From Blastococcus sp. TF02A-30 (GTDB taxonomy: Bacteria > Actinomycetota > Actinomycetes > Mycobacteriales > Geodermatophilaceae), in the NCBI RefSeq assembly GCF_003319185.1, contig NZ_QOHJ01000002.1, positions 434,001-498,000 of the forward strand: a stretch of 64,000 nucleotides of DNA, written 5' to 3'. The notes beneath the pieces are model-generated. The model worked only from the letters and a program-made list of their open reading frames with translations, did no database searches and was not told the DNA's origin. Positions 50,201 to 61,716 of the stretch are shown here, piece by piece. The translations under genes were made by a program, and so were the position numbers. Position 1 is the stretch's first letter, and each line of letters begins with the position of its first letter.

Positions 50201-50342
50201 TCGGCACGTCCTCGCCGGTCGCCCGGTGGGGCGGCCAGCCAGCCGACGCCACGTCCCAGTACGTCGAGCGGTCCCGCTGCGATGCGGCGTCCCGCTGCGG
50301 TGGTAGCTGCGGCGAGCCGCCGTCGATGCCCTGCGTCGTCAT
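50181..50342 (-). CDS. Small YWDVA-motif protein, second copy
   Basis: A predicted 53-residue hydrophilic protein with central motif RSTYWDVASAGWPPHR. The same YWDVAxAxW motif occurs in the small ORF just upstream (50386-50556), and 14 nucleotides (TACTGGGACGTGGC) are identical between them, implying a duplication. No good ribosome site directly precedes ATG 50342; GGGAGG lies about 17 nt upstream. Function unknown. The two ORFs are the only coding evidence in the 514-bp gap between rbpA and the PIG-L gene. Confidence 0.5.
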   Translation of the reverse strand: MTTQGIDGGSPQLPPQRDAASQRDRSTYWDVASAGWPPHRATGEDVPRPRSGG

Positions 50343-50385
50343 GACAGGCGGAGGTGGCCTCCCACCTGGGTGGATACAGCGACCG

Positions 50386-50556
50386 TCACGATCTCGGGCA
50401 GCGCCGCCAGCGTGCCTGGGCCACGTCCCAGTACTGGTCCGGACGGGAGCGCGGCACCGCCTGCCGCGCCTCGGGGTCGGAGCCGGGGGAGCTGGTCGGC
50501 ACGGGGCTGCGCGGTGCGGGCACGGGCGGCACGGTCCGCTGCTCGGTGGCGGTCAT
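50386..50556 (-). CDS. Small YWDVA-motif protein, first copy
   Basis: A predicted 56-residue protein: a Pro/Ser-rich, probably disordered N-terminal half (VPPVPAPRSPVPTSSPGS), then RPDQYWDVAQARWRRCPRS at the C-terminus. ATG 50556 follows GAGGGGACCCC, an adequate ribosome site. It is 43 nt upstream of the related ORF at 50181-50342. The motif is not one I can link to a family; the pair may be a small duplicated regulator or RNA/protein-binding peptide. Confidence 0.58.
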   Translation of the reverse strand: MTATEQRTVPPVPAPRSPVPTSSPGSDPEARQAVPRSRPDQYWDVAQARWRRCPRS

Positions 50557-50662
50557 GGGGTCCCCTCGGGTCGGCGGCGCTGCCGGTGCCGACAGGGTGG
50601 CGCCGCCACGGGGAGAGCGGAAGCAGGTGGGGCGGGCTCCCGTGGGACGCCCCGGCCCGCCG

Positions 50663-51427
50663 TCACCCGCTGTCGCGCGCCGCGCGCACCCGCACCAGGT
50701 GGTCCTCGGTGAGGAACGCCCGGCGGAGCCCGGCGCTGAGCCCGTCGAACGGTGAGGTCTGCGACCGGTGCTCGGCGATGGCCGCCTCCCGCCGGTCCAG
50801 CACCGAGGCGACGTCGAGGACGTCGGTGACCTCGGCGTCGCGACGGCCGAGCGCGGCGGGGTCCAGGGCCAGGTAGGCGGTGCCGGGCCGCAGCTCGCGC
50901 ATCTCGGCCAACCAGCGGCGCATCAGCCGGTTGGGCAGGCAGTGCTCGTAGAGGGCGACCCCGTCGAGGTCGGGGAGCGCGGCGTGCGCGGCGGCCCGGA
51001 CGTGCAGGTGGTCGCGGTGCCCGTCGCTGCCGTCGAGCACCACCACGACGTCGGCCGCGAGCCGGGCTGCGGTCGCCGCGATCTGGGCCGCCAGGTCGGC
51101 GACCGGGACGCCGCACAGCGCCCCGGGCGGCAGGTCGCCGGCGAAGCCGGAGTCCCGGAGGTCGAGCAGCTCGACGTCGACACCCAGCCGCGCGGCGGCC
51201 CGGCGCAGCTCGTCCTCTCGGACCGCGCCGAGGTCGCCGTCCGGGCAGCCCTCGGCCGGTTCGCCGGCCTCGCCGCGAGTCGCGCAGACGACGGTCACGG
51301 CGGCGCCGAGCTGCGCGGCGCGGGCGAGCGTGGAGCCGCAGCCGAAGGACTCGTCGTCGGGGTGCGCCACCACGGCCAGCCACCGGTCGCCGGGCCGGAC
51401 GTCGCGGAGCACGTCCCGGGCTGCCAT
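50663..51427 (-). CDS. PIG-L/LmbE-family deacetylase
   Basis: A 254-residue zinc-dependent N-acetylglucosaminyl deacetylase-like protein. Metal-site motif AHPDDESFGCG near residue 23, VCATRGEAGEP, and VVVVLDGSDGHRDHLHV. MshB and Mca of mycothiol metabolism belong here, but sequence and length do not single out either. Start ATG 51427 follows GGAGGACGG. It is 31 nt after pgl on the same strand, probably the last gene of the pentose-phosphate operon. Confidence 0.88.
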   Translation of the reverse strand: MAARDVLRDVRPGDRWLAVVAHPDDESFGCGSTLARAAQLGAAVTVVCATRGEAGEPAEGCPDGDLGAVREDELRRAAARLGVDVELLDLRDSGFAGDLPPGALCGVPVADLAAQIAATAARLAADVVVVLDGSDGHRDHLHVRAAAHAALPDLDGVALYEHCLPNRLMRRWLAEMRELRPGTAYLALDPAALGRRDAEVTDVLDVASVLDRREAAIAEHRSQTSPFDGLSAGLRRAFLTEDHLVRVRAARDSG

Positions 51428-51458
51428 CCGTCCTCCCGACGCGTGGCCGGGCGGCGGG

Positions 51459-52274
51459 TCAGCCCGGCGGTGCCGGCAGCTTGCTCGCCGCGGCCGCGTC
51501 CAGCAACCACCTCGTCGCCCGCCGGCCGTGCACCCCGGCGGCCGGGATGTCGACGGCGTCGGCACCGCCCAGGGCGCGGGCGACCGCCTCGGCCTTGCCC
51601 TCGCCGGCAGCGATCACCCAGACCTCCTCGGCGGTGTTGATGGCGGAGAACCCGAGGCTGATCCGCGTCGGCGGCGGCTTGGGGCAGTCGCGCACGGCGA
51701 ACACCGGGCGCACGTCGGTCGCGGCGGGGGAGTCGGGGAAGATCGACGCGGTGTGCCCCTCGGGGCCCATGCCGAGCAGCAGAACGTCGAAGCGGGGGAC
51801 CTCCTCCCCGTCGGCGGCCAGCTCCGCCAGCTCGGCGGCGTAGTCCTCGGCGGCCTCCTCCGGGGAGCCGAAGCCGGCGTCGGAGGCGGGCATGGCGTGC
51901 ACGCGGGCGTCGGTCACCCCGACCCGGGCCAGCAGGGCGTCGCGGGCCTGCTTCTCGTTGCGCTCGTCGGAGGCGGCGGGCACGTAGCGCTCGTCGCCCC
52001 ACCACACCTCGACCGCCGACCAGTCGACGACCTCGCGCACCGGCTCGGCGGCCAGCCCGGCGACGTGCTCGAGGACGGCGATGCCGACCCCGCCGCCGGT
52101 GAGGACGACGGACGCGGTGCCGTGCACGGCCTGGGCGGCGGCGAGCCGGGCCACGAGCGCTTCGGCGACGGCCCGGGCCAGCGTGTCGGCGTCGGGCTGG
52201 ACGACGACGTCGGGCGCGGGCCGGCCGGCCTCGTCGAGCTCGGCGGCGATGCGGTCGCCCGGGGAGGTGGTCAC
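51459..52274 (-). CDS. pgl: 6-Phosphogluconolactonase
   Basis: A 271-residue Pgl/DevB-type lactonase: VVLTGGGVGIAVLEHV, VEVWWGDERYVPAASDERNEKQA, LLLGMGPEGHTASIFPDSP (catalytic region) and the C-terminal WVIAAGEGKAEAV. It hydrolyses the product of Zwf. GTG 52274 overlaps the opcA stop (GTGA), fixing the start. Confidence 0.96.
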   Translation of the reverse strand: MTTSPGDRIAAELDEAGRPAPDVVVQPDADTLARAVAEALVARLAAAQAVHGTASVVLTGGGVGIAVLEHVAGLAAEPVREVVDWSAVEVWWGDERYVPAASDERNEKQARDALLARVGVTDARVHAMPASDAGFGSPEEAAEDYAAELAELAADGEEVPRFDVLLLGMGPEGHTASIFPDSPAATDVRPVFAVRDCPKPPPTRISLGFSAINTAEEVWVIAAGEGKAEAVARALGGADAVDIPAAGVHGRRATRWLLDAAAASKLPAPPG

Positions 52275-53410
52275 GGCGTCACCGCGTCCTTCGCCGTCGT
52301 CTCGTCGTCGCCGCCGTCGTGCTCGCCGCTCTCGGCGACCTCGTCGGCGTCCTCCGAGTCACCGGGCACGGTGGGCGCGGTCGCGGCGGCCGCCGCACGG
52401 GCGCCGTTCCCGCCGTTCTCCTCGGCCGGGTCGAACCACACGTGCTCGCGGTTGGACGACCGGTCGGAGAGCCCGGTGAGCCCGGTGGCGACCTCCAGCG
52501 AGTCGCTGAACGGCTCGTCCGGGTCGAGGCGGCGCAGCTCCTCGCTGAGCAGGTCGCCCAGCACGCGCTCGGGGAGGGCCACGGTGGCGTCCGGCCGGTA
52601 GGGCTGGGAGATGACCGCTCCGCCGCGGCGGTCGGCCACGACCCGCACCTCCTCGTCCTGGTCCAGCTGCATCGTGACGCCGGTGATGCCGCTGCCGCCG
52701 GGGGACCGCTCGCCCGGCTTCACGTCGACGGGGCAGCCGCAGCGGGATGCCAGCCAACCGGCCAGCAGCTGCGCGGTGGCGCTGCGGGGGTCGCCCTCGA
52801 CCCGGGCACCGCGCACGACCACCGGGTCACCGCGCCGCCCGGAGACGGAGTCCAGCGACGACGCGAGGACCGCCCGCCAGTCGGTGCTGCGGGTCCAGGC
52901 GAGGTCGGTGTCGCCGGGGGCGTAGTCCTCGGCGCGCACGCGCAGCGCGGCCACCGGGTCGTCGGCCATCGAGCTGTCGGTGATCCGCCGGTCGGCGATG
53001 ACGGCGAGCGCGTCGGTGGCCATCCGTTCCGGCGGTGCGCCGTGCCACCAGGCCACCACCGGGGCGTCGGCGGCCAGCAGCGGCAGGACCACGGACTCGG
53101 CGTGCAGCGCCAGCCGCCCGTACATGCGCAGGACCACGGCCTCGCCGGGGCCCAGCCGGCCTCCGATCTGCACCTCGGCGTCCAGCCGGGGCACCGGGGC
53201 CTCGATCTGCCGGCGCACCACGATGAGCACCCGGCAGGGGTGCATCTCGGCGGCGTGCGTGGCGGCCTCCTCGGCCTCGGTCACCCGGCTCTCGTCGGCG
53301 ACCACCACCAGGGTGAGCGCGACCCCGGACAGGACCGCACCCCCGGTGCGCCGCTGCGCGGCCAGTTCCTTCACCACGGCCGAGCCGGTGGTGTCCCACA
53401 GCGTCGTCAC
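52271..53410 (-). CDS. opcA: Glucose-6-phosphate dehydrogenase assembly protein OpcA
   Basis: A 379-residue OpcA. Conserved N-terminus TTLWDTTGSAVVKELAAQRR, then the Rossmann-like core with HPCRVLIVV, ESVVLPLLAADAPVVAWWHG and TDLAWTRSTDWRAVLA. The C-terminal 60 residues are acidic and low-complexity. OpcA activates actinobacterial and cyanobacterial Zwf, encoded immediately upstream (40-nt gap). GTG 53410 follows GAGGAGATCCC. Confidence 0.95.
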   Translation of the reverse strand: MTTLWDTTGSAVVKELAAQRRTGGAVLSGVALTLVVVADESRVTEAEEAATHAAEMHPCRVLIVVRRQIEAPVPRLDAEVQIGGRLGPGEAVVLRMYGRLALHAESVVLPLLAADAPVVAWWHGAPPERMATDALAVIADRRITDSSMADDPVAALRVRAEDYAPGDTDLAWTRSTDWRAVLASSLDSVSGRRGDPVVVRGARVEGDPRSATAQLLAGWLASRCGCPVDVKPGERSPGGSGITGVTMQLDQDEEVRVVADRRGGAVISQPYRPDATVALPERVLGDLLSEELRRLDPDEPFSDSLEVATGLTGLSDRSSNREHVWFDPAEENGGNGARAAAAATAPTVPGDSEDADEVAESGEHDGGDDETTAKDAVTP

Positions 53411-53450
53411 GGGATCTCCTCGAATCCGAGCGGGTGGACGGGGGCGGCGC

Positions 53451-54968
53451 TCACGGCCGCCGCCACCGGCGGCCCTCGGCGGCCAGCATCTCGTCGGCGG
53501 CCCGCGGCCCCCACTCGCCGGCGCGGTACGCGTAGGGCTCGGTGCCGGCCCAGAACTCCTCGAGCGGGTCGATGACCGCCCAGGACGCCTCCACCTCTGC
53601 GTTGCGCGGGAACAGCGTCGCGTCGCCGAGGAGGACGTCGAGCAGCAGGCGCTCGTAGGCCTCGGGGGAGGACTCGGTGAACTGCTCGCCGTAGAGGAAG
53701 TCCATGGACACGTCCCGGACCTCCATCACGCTGCCCGGCACCTTCGACCCGAACTTGAGGGTCACGCCCTCGTCGGGCTGCACCCGGACCACGAGCTGGT
53801 TGTTGCCGAGCTCCTCGGTGTCGGTGTCGGCGAAGGGCAGGTGCGGGGCGCGCTTGAACACCAGCGCGATCTCGGTGACCCGGCGGGGTAGCCGCTTGCC
53901 GGTGCGCAGGTAGAACGGCACCCCGGCCCAGCGGCGGGTCTCCACGCCCAGGCGGACCGCCGCGTAGGTCTCGGTCGTCGACGCTGCGTCGACCCCCTCC
54001 TCCTGGCGGTAGCCGTGCGCGCGCTGGCCGGCCAGCCAGCCCTGCTCGTACTGGCCCCGGACGGCGAAGGTGCGCAGGTCGTCGGGGAGCGAGATGGCCC
54101 GCAGCACCTTGAGCTTCTCGGTGCGGATCTCCTCGGCGGAGAACTCGACCGGCTCCTCCATGGCGGTGAGCGCCAGCAGCTGCAGCAGGTGGTTCTGCAG
54201 CACGTCGCGGGCGGCCCCGGTCTTCTCGTAGAACCCGGCCCGACCGCCGATGCCGACGTCCTCGGCCATGGTGATCTGCACCGAGTCGACGTGGTGGCCG
54301 TTCCAGACGGGCTCGAACAGGGTGTTGGCGAACCGCAGCGCCATCAGGTTCTGGACGGTCTCCTTGCCCAGGTAGTGGTCGATGCGGAAGACGTCGTCGG
54401 CGCTGAACACCGAGTCGACCAGCGAGTTGAGCTCGCGGCTGGAGGCGAGGTCGGTGCCGAAGGGCTTCTCGACGACGACGCGGCGCCACCGGTCCGGGGT
54501 GCTCTCCGCCATGCCGGTGCGCTGCATCTGCTTGAGCACCACCGGGAACATCGACGGCGGGATCGAGAGGTAGAACGCGGCGTTGCCGCCGATGCCGTGG
54601 CTGCCCTCCAGCTCGCGCAGCGCCTCGGCCAGCTCGTCGAAGGCGTTGTCGTCGTCGAACGAGCCCTGCACGAAGTGCACGCTGGCGGCCAGCCGCTCCC
54701 AGACCTCCTCGCGCCAGGGGGTCCGGGCGTGCTGCCGGGCGGCGTCGCGGGCCAGCTCGGCGAACTCGGTGTCGCCCCAGTCGCGCCGGGCGAACCCGAG
54801 CATGGCGAAGTTGGTCGGCAGCAGCCCGCGGTTGGCGAGGTCGTAGACGGCCGGCAGCAGCTTCTTGCGCGCCAGGTCGCCGGTGATGCCGAAGACCACG
54901 AGCGCGCAGGGCTCGGGCACCCGGGGCAGCCGCCGGTCCCGCGGATCGCGCAGCGGGTTGGGGATCAT
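53451..54968 (-). CDS. zwf: Glucose-6-phosphate 1-dehydrogenase
   Basis: A 505-residue Zwf. Nucleotide motif VVFGITGDLARKKLLPA, substrate/active-site signature RIDHYLGKETVQN (catalytic His), and EKPFGTDLASSRELN. First oxidative step of the pentose-phosphate pathway, forming NADPH. Start ATG 54968 with a plain N-terminus NPLRDPRDRRLPRVPEP. Followed by its assembly factor OpcA and the lactonase. Confidence 0.97.
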   Translation of the reverse strand: MIPNPLRDPRDRRLPRVPEPCALVVFGITGDLARKKLLPAVYDLANRGLLPTNFAMLGFARRDWGDTEFAELARDAARQHARTPWREEVWERLAASVHFVQGSFDDDNAFDELAEALRELEGSHGIGGNAAFYLSIPPSMFPVVLKQMQRTGMAESTPDRWRRVVVEKPFGTDLASSRELNSLVDSVFSADDVFRIDHYLGKETVQNLMALRFANTLFEPVWNGHHVDSVQITMAEDVGIGGRAGFYEKTGAARDVLQNHLLQLLALTAMEEPVEFSAEEIRTEKLKVLRAISLPDDLRTFAVRGQYEQGWLAGQRAHGYRQEEGVDAASTTETYAAVRLGVETRRWAGVPFYLRTGKRLPRRVTEIALVFKRAPHLPFADTDTEELGNNQLVVRVQPDEGVTLKFGSKVPGSVMEVRDVSMDFLYGEQFTESSPEAYERLLLDVLLGDATLFPRNAEVEASWAVIDPLEEFWAGTEPYAYRAGEWGPRAADEMLAAEGRRWRRP

Positions 54969-55065
54969 CTTCCGTCCTCGAGATCGCAGGGGTGCCGCCG
55001 TCCGGCCCCGGCGGGGGACCGGACGGCGGGGGAGTGCGCGTGCCGCTGGGCGCGCCCGGAGCTGG

Positions 55066-56667
55066 TCAGCCGAGCGCTGCCAGGAGCTGGCCGAGCCCGG
55101 CGGCGCGGTCGGTCAGGTGCAGGTGGAGCAGCGGGCGGTCGCGGTCGGCCAGCGCCTTGCGGTCACCGCCGGCCTGGGCCGCCTGCAGCCCGCCGAACGT
55201 GTACTGCTTGTCGGGGACCGGCAGGTCCTCCGCCACCGCGCCGGTGATCTGCAGGAACGCCCCGACCTGCGGGCCGCCCTTGTGGTACTGGCCGGTGGAG
55301 TGCAGGAACCGGGGGCCCCAGCCGTAGGTGACGGCGCGCCCGGACCGCGCGGCCAGCGCCTGGCGGAGGTCGGCGGCGCTCGCGTCGGCGAACCGGTCGA
55401 GGTAGGCCATGACCGCCAGGTACCCGCCGGACGGGACCGCCGCCAGCAGGGCGTCGAGCGCGAGGCTGACGCCGTCGTGCGAGCTGAGGTCGACGCCGTC
55501 GAGCACGCCGCCGCTGCCGCGGATCTCGACGGCCCCGACGGTGGCGGCGGGCCGCTCGTCGGGCAGGCCCTCGGCGAGGATCCGGTTGGTGTTGTCCTTG
55601 CTCTCGGTGACGTTCGGCTGGTCGAACGGGTTGATGTCCAGCACCCGGCCGGCCACCGCGGTCGCGTACTCCCAGGCGAGGAACTGCGCGCCCAGCGGTC
55701 CGGTCACGCCGACCGACGGGGCGGTCCCGGGCGCCTCGGCGCCGACGACCGCGAGCAGCGTGTCGTCGGCTGCGGCGCCCGGCGCCTCCACCGACTCCAG
55801 GACGACCGGCAGGATGCCGCGGCCCTGCTTGCCGGTGGACTCGGCGATCAGCTGCTCGGCCCAGTCGCCGAAGCCCTGGATGGCCGTGCCCGGGGCGTCG
55901 GCCAGCGCCAGCTTGTCCCGCCCGGCCTGCCAGGCGGCGCCCAGCACCAGGCCGAGCTCCACCGCCGGGTTGGTGGCGTCGGCGAGCCCCTCGGCCAGCG
56001 CCTCCGCCTCGTCCAGCAGCGCGCCGACGTCCGCGCCGGCCAGGGCGGACGGCACGAGGCCGAAGGCGGACAGCGCGCTGTAGCGGCCACCGACGGTGGG
56101 GTCGGCGAGGAACACCGCCCGCGCGCCCATCGCCTCCGCGGTCTCGGCCAGGGGCGAGCCGGGGTCGGTGACGACGACGAAGCGCGCGCCGATCTGCTTC
56201 TCGTCCAGCCCGGCCTCCGCGAAGGCGTTGAGGAAGGCCCGCCGGTGGCTGTCGGTCTCCACGGTCCCGCCGGACTTGGAGCTGACCACGACCACGGTGC
56301 GGTCGAGGTCGGTCATCGCGGCGGCCACCTGGCCGGGGTCGGTGGTGTCGAGGACGACCAGCGGCACGCCGGCGGTCCGGCAGATGACCTCCGGCGCCAG
56401 CGACGAGCCGCCCATGCCGCACAGGACGACCCGGTCCAGGCCCTCCTCGGCCAGCGTCGCGCGCAGCTCGGCCAGCTGGTCGACCAGCGAGCGCGAGCCG
56501 GTGGGCAGGTCGAGCCAGCCCAGCCGGATCGCCGCCTCGCTCTCGGCCTCGGGGCCCCACAGCGTGGCGTCCTTGCGCACCAGCCGCGCCGCGACGTCGT
56601 CCTCGGTGAACCGGGCCCGCAGGTCCGCGGGGACCTCGAGCCCGTTGACGCTGAGCTCCAGGCTCAT
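55066..56667 (-). CDS. pgi: Glucose-6-phosphate isomerase
   Basis: A 533-residue SIS-domain isomerase: [18 protein letters not shown] and [16 protein letters not shown] in the first SIS domain, the [19 protein letters not shown] segment, and the terminal [21 protein letters not shown]. It is the divergent actinobacterial form found inside pentose-phosphate operons. ATG 56667 overlaps the tal stop (ATGA). Confidence 0.92.
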   Translation of the reverse strand: MSLELSVNGLEVPADLRARFTEDDVAARLVRKDATLWGPEAESEAAIRLGWLDLPTGSRSLVDQLAELRATLAEEGLDRVVLCGMGGSSLAPEVICRTAGVPLVVLDTTDPGQVAAAMTDLDRTVVVVSSKSGGTVETDSHRRAFLNAFAEAGLDEKQIGARFVVVTDPGSPLAETAEAMGARAVFLADPTVGGRYSALSAFGLVPSALAGADVGALLDEAEALAEGLADATNPAVELGLVLGAAWQAGRDKLALADAPGTAIQGFGDWAEQLIAESTGKQGRGILPVVLESVEAPGAAADDTLLAVVGAEAPGTAPSVGVTGPLGAQFLAWEYATAVAGRVLDINPFDQPNVTESKDNTNRILAEGLPDERPAATVGAVEIRGSGGVLDGVDLSSHDGVSLALDALLAAVPSGGYLAVMAYLDRFADASAADLRQALAARSGRAVTYGWGPRFLHSTGQYHKGGPQVGAFLQITGAVAEDLPVPDKQYTFGGLQAAQAGGDRKALADRDRPLLHLHLTDRAAGLGQLLAALG

Positions 56668-57764
56668 GCCTTGTCCTCGAGCTCCGTGCGCACCGACTCG
56701 GTCAGCTCGTCCCACGAGTCGACGAACTTCTGCACGCCCTCGTCCTCGAGCACGCGGAAGACGTCGTCGAGGTCGACACCGGCGTCGGCGACGGCCTTCA
56801 TGACGGCGGCGGCGTCGTCGTAGGCCTTCTGCACCGGGGTGCCGGGGGTGCCGTGGTCGGCGTAGGCCTGCATCGTCTTCTCCGGCATCGTGTTGACGGT
56901 GCCGGGGGCGATGAGCTCCGAGATGTAGAGCGTGTCGGAGTACTCGGGGTTCTTCACGCCGGTCGAGGCCCACAGCGGCCGCTGGGCGACCGCACCCTTC
57001 GCCTCGAGCGCCCGCCACCGGTCGGAGGAGAAGACCTCCTCGTAGGCCTGGTAGGCGAGCTGGGCGTTGGCCACACCGGCCTTGCCCTTGAGCGACGGGT
57101 CGGCGCCGGCCTTGTCCAGCCGCTTGTCGATCTCGGTGTCCACGCGGGAGACGAAGAACGAGGCGACCGAGGCGATGCCCTCCAGCGAGCCGCCCTGCTC
57201 GACCCGCTTCTCCAGGCCGGAGAGGTAGGCGTCCATGACGGCGCGGTACCGCTCGAGGCTGAAGATGAGGGTGACGTTGACGCTGATGCCGTTGGCGATC
57301 GTCTCGGCGATCGCCGGGAGGCCGGCCTCGGTCGCGGGGATCTTGATGAACAGGTTCGGGCGGTCGACCAGCCACCACAGGTGGCCCGCCTCGGCGGCGG
57401 TGGCGTCGGTGTCGTGCGCGAGACCGGGAGCCACCTCGAGCGAGACGCGTCCGTCGCCGGGCTGCCGGTCGGCGACCGGGCGCAGCAGGTCGCAGGCGTC
57501 GCGGACGTCGGCGGCGGTGATCGTCCGCAACGCCTCCTCGACGCTCACCTTGCGGACGGCCAGCGCGTGCAGCTGGTCGTCGTAGGACTCCGAGCCGCTG
57601 ATCGCGGCCGCGAAGATCGTCGGGTTGGTGGTGACGCCGACGACGGAGCGCTCGTCGACCAGCTGCTGCAGGTTGCCGCTGCGGATGCGGTCGCGGGAGA
57701 GGTCGTCGAGCCAGACGGCGACCCCCGCCTCCGACAGCTGTGCCAGGTTCTCGTTCTGTGCCAT
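56664..57764 (-). CDS. tal: Transaldolase
   Basis: A 366-residue transaldolase of the actinobacterial long type: [37 protein letters not shown] (Schiff-base Lys region), [13 protein letters not shown] and [18 protein letters not shown]. Acts in the cytoplasm in the non-oxidative branch. ATG 57764 follows AGAAGGGCAG. It lies 90 nt after tkt and is coupled to pgi. Confidence 0.96.
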   Translation of the reverse strand: MAQNENLAQLSEAGVAVWLDDLSRDRIRSGNLQQLVDERSVVGVTTNPTIFAAAISGSESYDDQLHALAVRKVSVEEALRTITAADVRDACDLLRPVADRQPGDGRVSLEVAPGLAHDTDATAAEAGHLWWLVDRPNLFIKIPATEAGLPAIAETIANGISVNVTLIFSLERYRAVMDAYLSGLEKRVEQGGSLEGIASVASFFVSRVDTEIDKRLDKAGADPSLKGKAGVANAQLAYQAYEEVFSSDRWRALEAKGAVAQRPLWASTGVKNPEYSDTLYISELIAPGTVNTMPEKTMQAYADHGTPGTPVQKAYDDAAAVMKAVADAGVDLDDVFRVLEDEGVQKFVDSWDELTESVRTELEDKA

Positions 57765-57854
57765 GTCACTGCCCTTCTGGTGAGGTGCTGGAACGGCCGC
57801 CCTTCAGGGGCCCGCCGCGAGCCTGCGAGTGGTGGGGGGAAGGGCGGTCCTTCC

Positions 57855-60074
<2,220 letters not shown>

Positions 60075-60221
60075 CTGGTGGGTCTCCCTCGGATTGCCTG
60101 GCGTGCCCGGTGGGCGGTGGGTCGGTCCGGGCGGGCAGCGCTGCACGCCAACGGGACCGGCGGGGGTGACGTTCCTCGCTCCCGCGCTGGACCGGGGACG
60201 CCGCCTTCGTCGTCGACACGG

Positions 60222-60249
60222 CCCCTACCCGCGGTGGAGGCGGTGTCAA
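60222..60249 (-). promoter_or_regulatory. Promoter of the tkt (pentose-phosphate) operon
   Basis: On the minus strand: TTGACA (60249-60244), 16-nt spacer, TAGGGG (60227-60222), giving a leader of roughly 140 nt before tkt. The -35 is a perfect consensus. Confidence 0.6.
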
Positions 60250-60394
60250 CGTGATCAACCCTAGTCATCGGGGGTCTATGCCATGACGCTGGCGGAAGGG
60301 CTCCCGGGCTACAGTGGGCGGCGTTCCCATCCCCGGTTCGAAGGGACCTCCTGGTGCCCTGCAGCCTGCGCGTCGCCGCGCTCGAGGGCACCCG

Positions 60395-61333
60395 GTGACC
60401 GCGCTCTCCGAGCGCACCACCGCTCCCGCTCGCTCCGCCCGCAGCTCGTCGTCGGTCCGCGCCCGCGTGCTCGCCTACGTGGGGCTCACGAAGCCGCGCA
60501 TCATCGAGCTGCTGCTCATCACGACCGTGCCGGCGATGATGCTGGCCGACCGCGGCTGGCCGTCCTGGACGCTGCTGCTCTCCACCCTCGTCGGCGGCAC
60601 GCTCGCCGCGGGGGCGGCCAACGTCTTCAACTGCTGGTTCGACCGCGACATCGACCGGCTGATGAAGCGCACCGAGCGCCGTCCGCTGGTCACCGGCGAG
60701 GTGAGCCCGACCGGCGCGCTGGTCTTCGGCTCCGTGCTGACCGTCGCGGCCATCGTGCTGCTCGCGCTGACGACGACGCCGCTGGCCGCCGCGCTGGCCG
60801 CCGGAGCGATCTTCTACTACTCGGTGCTCTACACGATGGTGTTCAAGCGGCGCACCCGCCGGAACACCGAGCTCGGCGGCGTGCCCGGCGCGGCGCCGGT
60901 GCTCATCGGGTGGGCCGCGGTCACCGGCTCGCTGGACTGGCCGGCGGTCGTCTTCTTCGGCGTCGTCTTCTGCTGGCAGATGCCGCACTTCTGGGCGCTG
61001 GCGATCCGGTTCAAGGACGACTACGCCCGCGCCGAGGTCCCGATGCTCCCGGTGGTGGCCAGCGAGCTGTCCGTGGCGCGGCAGACCGTGGTCTGGACCT
61101 GGCTGACCGTCGCGGTGTCGCTGGCGCTGTGGCCGGTGGCCGACGACTACGGGATCGCGTGGATCTACACGGTCTCCGCGGCCGGCCTGGGCGCGTGGCT
61201 GCTCGTCGAGGCGCACAAGCTGCTGCGCCGCGTGAAGCAGGGCGCCGAGACCAAGCCGATGCAGCTGTTCCACATCTCGATCTCGTACATGGCGCTGCTC
61301 TCGGCCGCGATCGTCGTCGACGTCCTGGTCTGA
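60395..61333 (+). CDS. ctaB: Protoheme IX farnesyltransferase (heme O synthase)
   Basis: A 312-residue UbiA-family enzyme with about nine helices. Prenyl-diphosphate sites are AANVFNCWFDRDIDRLMKRT (first DxxxD) and the second loop WQMPHFWALAIRFKDDYARA; also LTKPRIIELLLITTVPAM. It adds farnesyl to heme B for cytochrome oxidase. GTG 60395 (MTALSERT) is preferred because upstream codons lack conservation; an earlier GTG exists at 60314. A TACAGT -10-like box lies at 60310-60315. Divergent from tkt, as in Mycobacterium. Confidence 0.95.
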   Translation: MTALSERTTAPARSARSSSSVRARVLAYVGLTKPRIIELLLITTVPAMMLADRGWPSWTLLLSTLVGGTLAAGAANVFNCWFDRDIDRLMKRTERRPLVTGEVSPTGALVFGSVLTVAAIVLLALTTTPLAAALAAGAIFYYSVLYTMVFKRRTRRNTELGGVPGAAPVLIGWAAVTGSLDWPAVVFFGVVFCWQMPHFWALAIRFKDDYARAEVPMLPVVASELSVARQTVVWTWLTVAVSLALWPVADDYGIAWIYTVSAAGLGAWLLVEAHKLLRRVKQGAETKPMQLFHISISYMALLSAAIVVDVLV

Positions 61334-61334
61334 G

Positions 61335-61646
61335 GTGCGGCGCGAGCTGCCCGAGGAGTCCTGGGGGTCACCCGGACGGTTCCTGGGCCCGGACGGGCGG
61401 ACCTACGCCCGCCGGACGACGCGGATCGACCGCGCCGAGATCGAGGCGCTGGTCGAGGGCGGCTGCCCGGTGCTCACCTACCTGCCCGGCGGGCGGCTGG
61501 TGTGGCACGACGAGGACGACGCCTGGCCGGCCTGGGCCGACGCGCGTGGGGCGCTGACGACGGGCCTCCCGGAGGGCGACGCCGTCACGGGCGGCCGCTG
61601 GGAGTCCGTGGACGGCGGCACCTGCGTCGTCCTCGTCTGGCACTGA
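61335..61646 (+). CDS. Small hypothetical protein following ctaB
   Basis: A 103-residue soluble protein that I do not recognise. It has GRFLGPDGRTYARRTTRIDRAEI, then a Gly/Asp/Trp-rich half (YLPGGRLVWHDEDDAWPAW) and a closing strand TCVVLVWH. GTG 61335 begins one base after the ctaB stop, so it is probably co-translated with ctaB. It faces ctaA tail to tail. Confidence 0.65.
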   Translation: MRRELPEESWGSPGRFLGPDGRTYARRTTRIDRAEIEALVEGGCPVLTYLPGGRLVWHDEDDAWPAWADARGALTTGLPEGDAVTGGRWESVDGGTCVVLVWH

Positions 61647-61716
61647 GCGCTGCCGACGACGTGCGCCGACGGCGCGTTCCCACGGTCGAGTGCGCCGCAC
61701 GCGCACACCGTGGACC

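Noticed and set aside
60325-60350. GGTTCGAA flanked by C- and G-runs, resembling a tRNA T-arm
   Set aside because: No acceptor, D or anticodon arm can be built around it; it is the ctaB leader.
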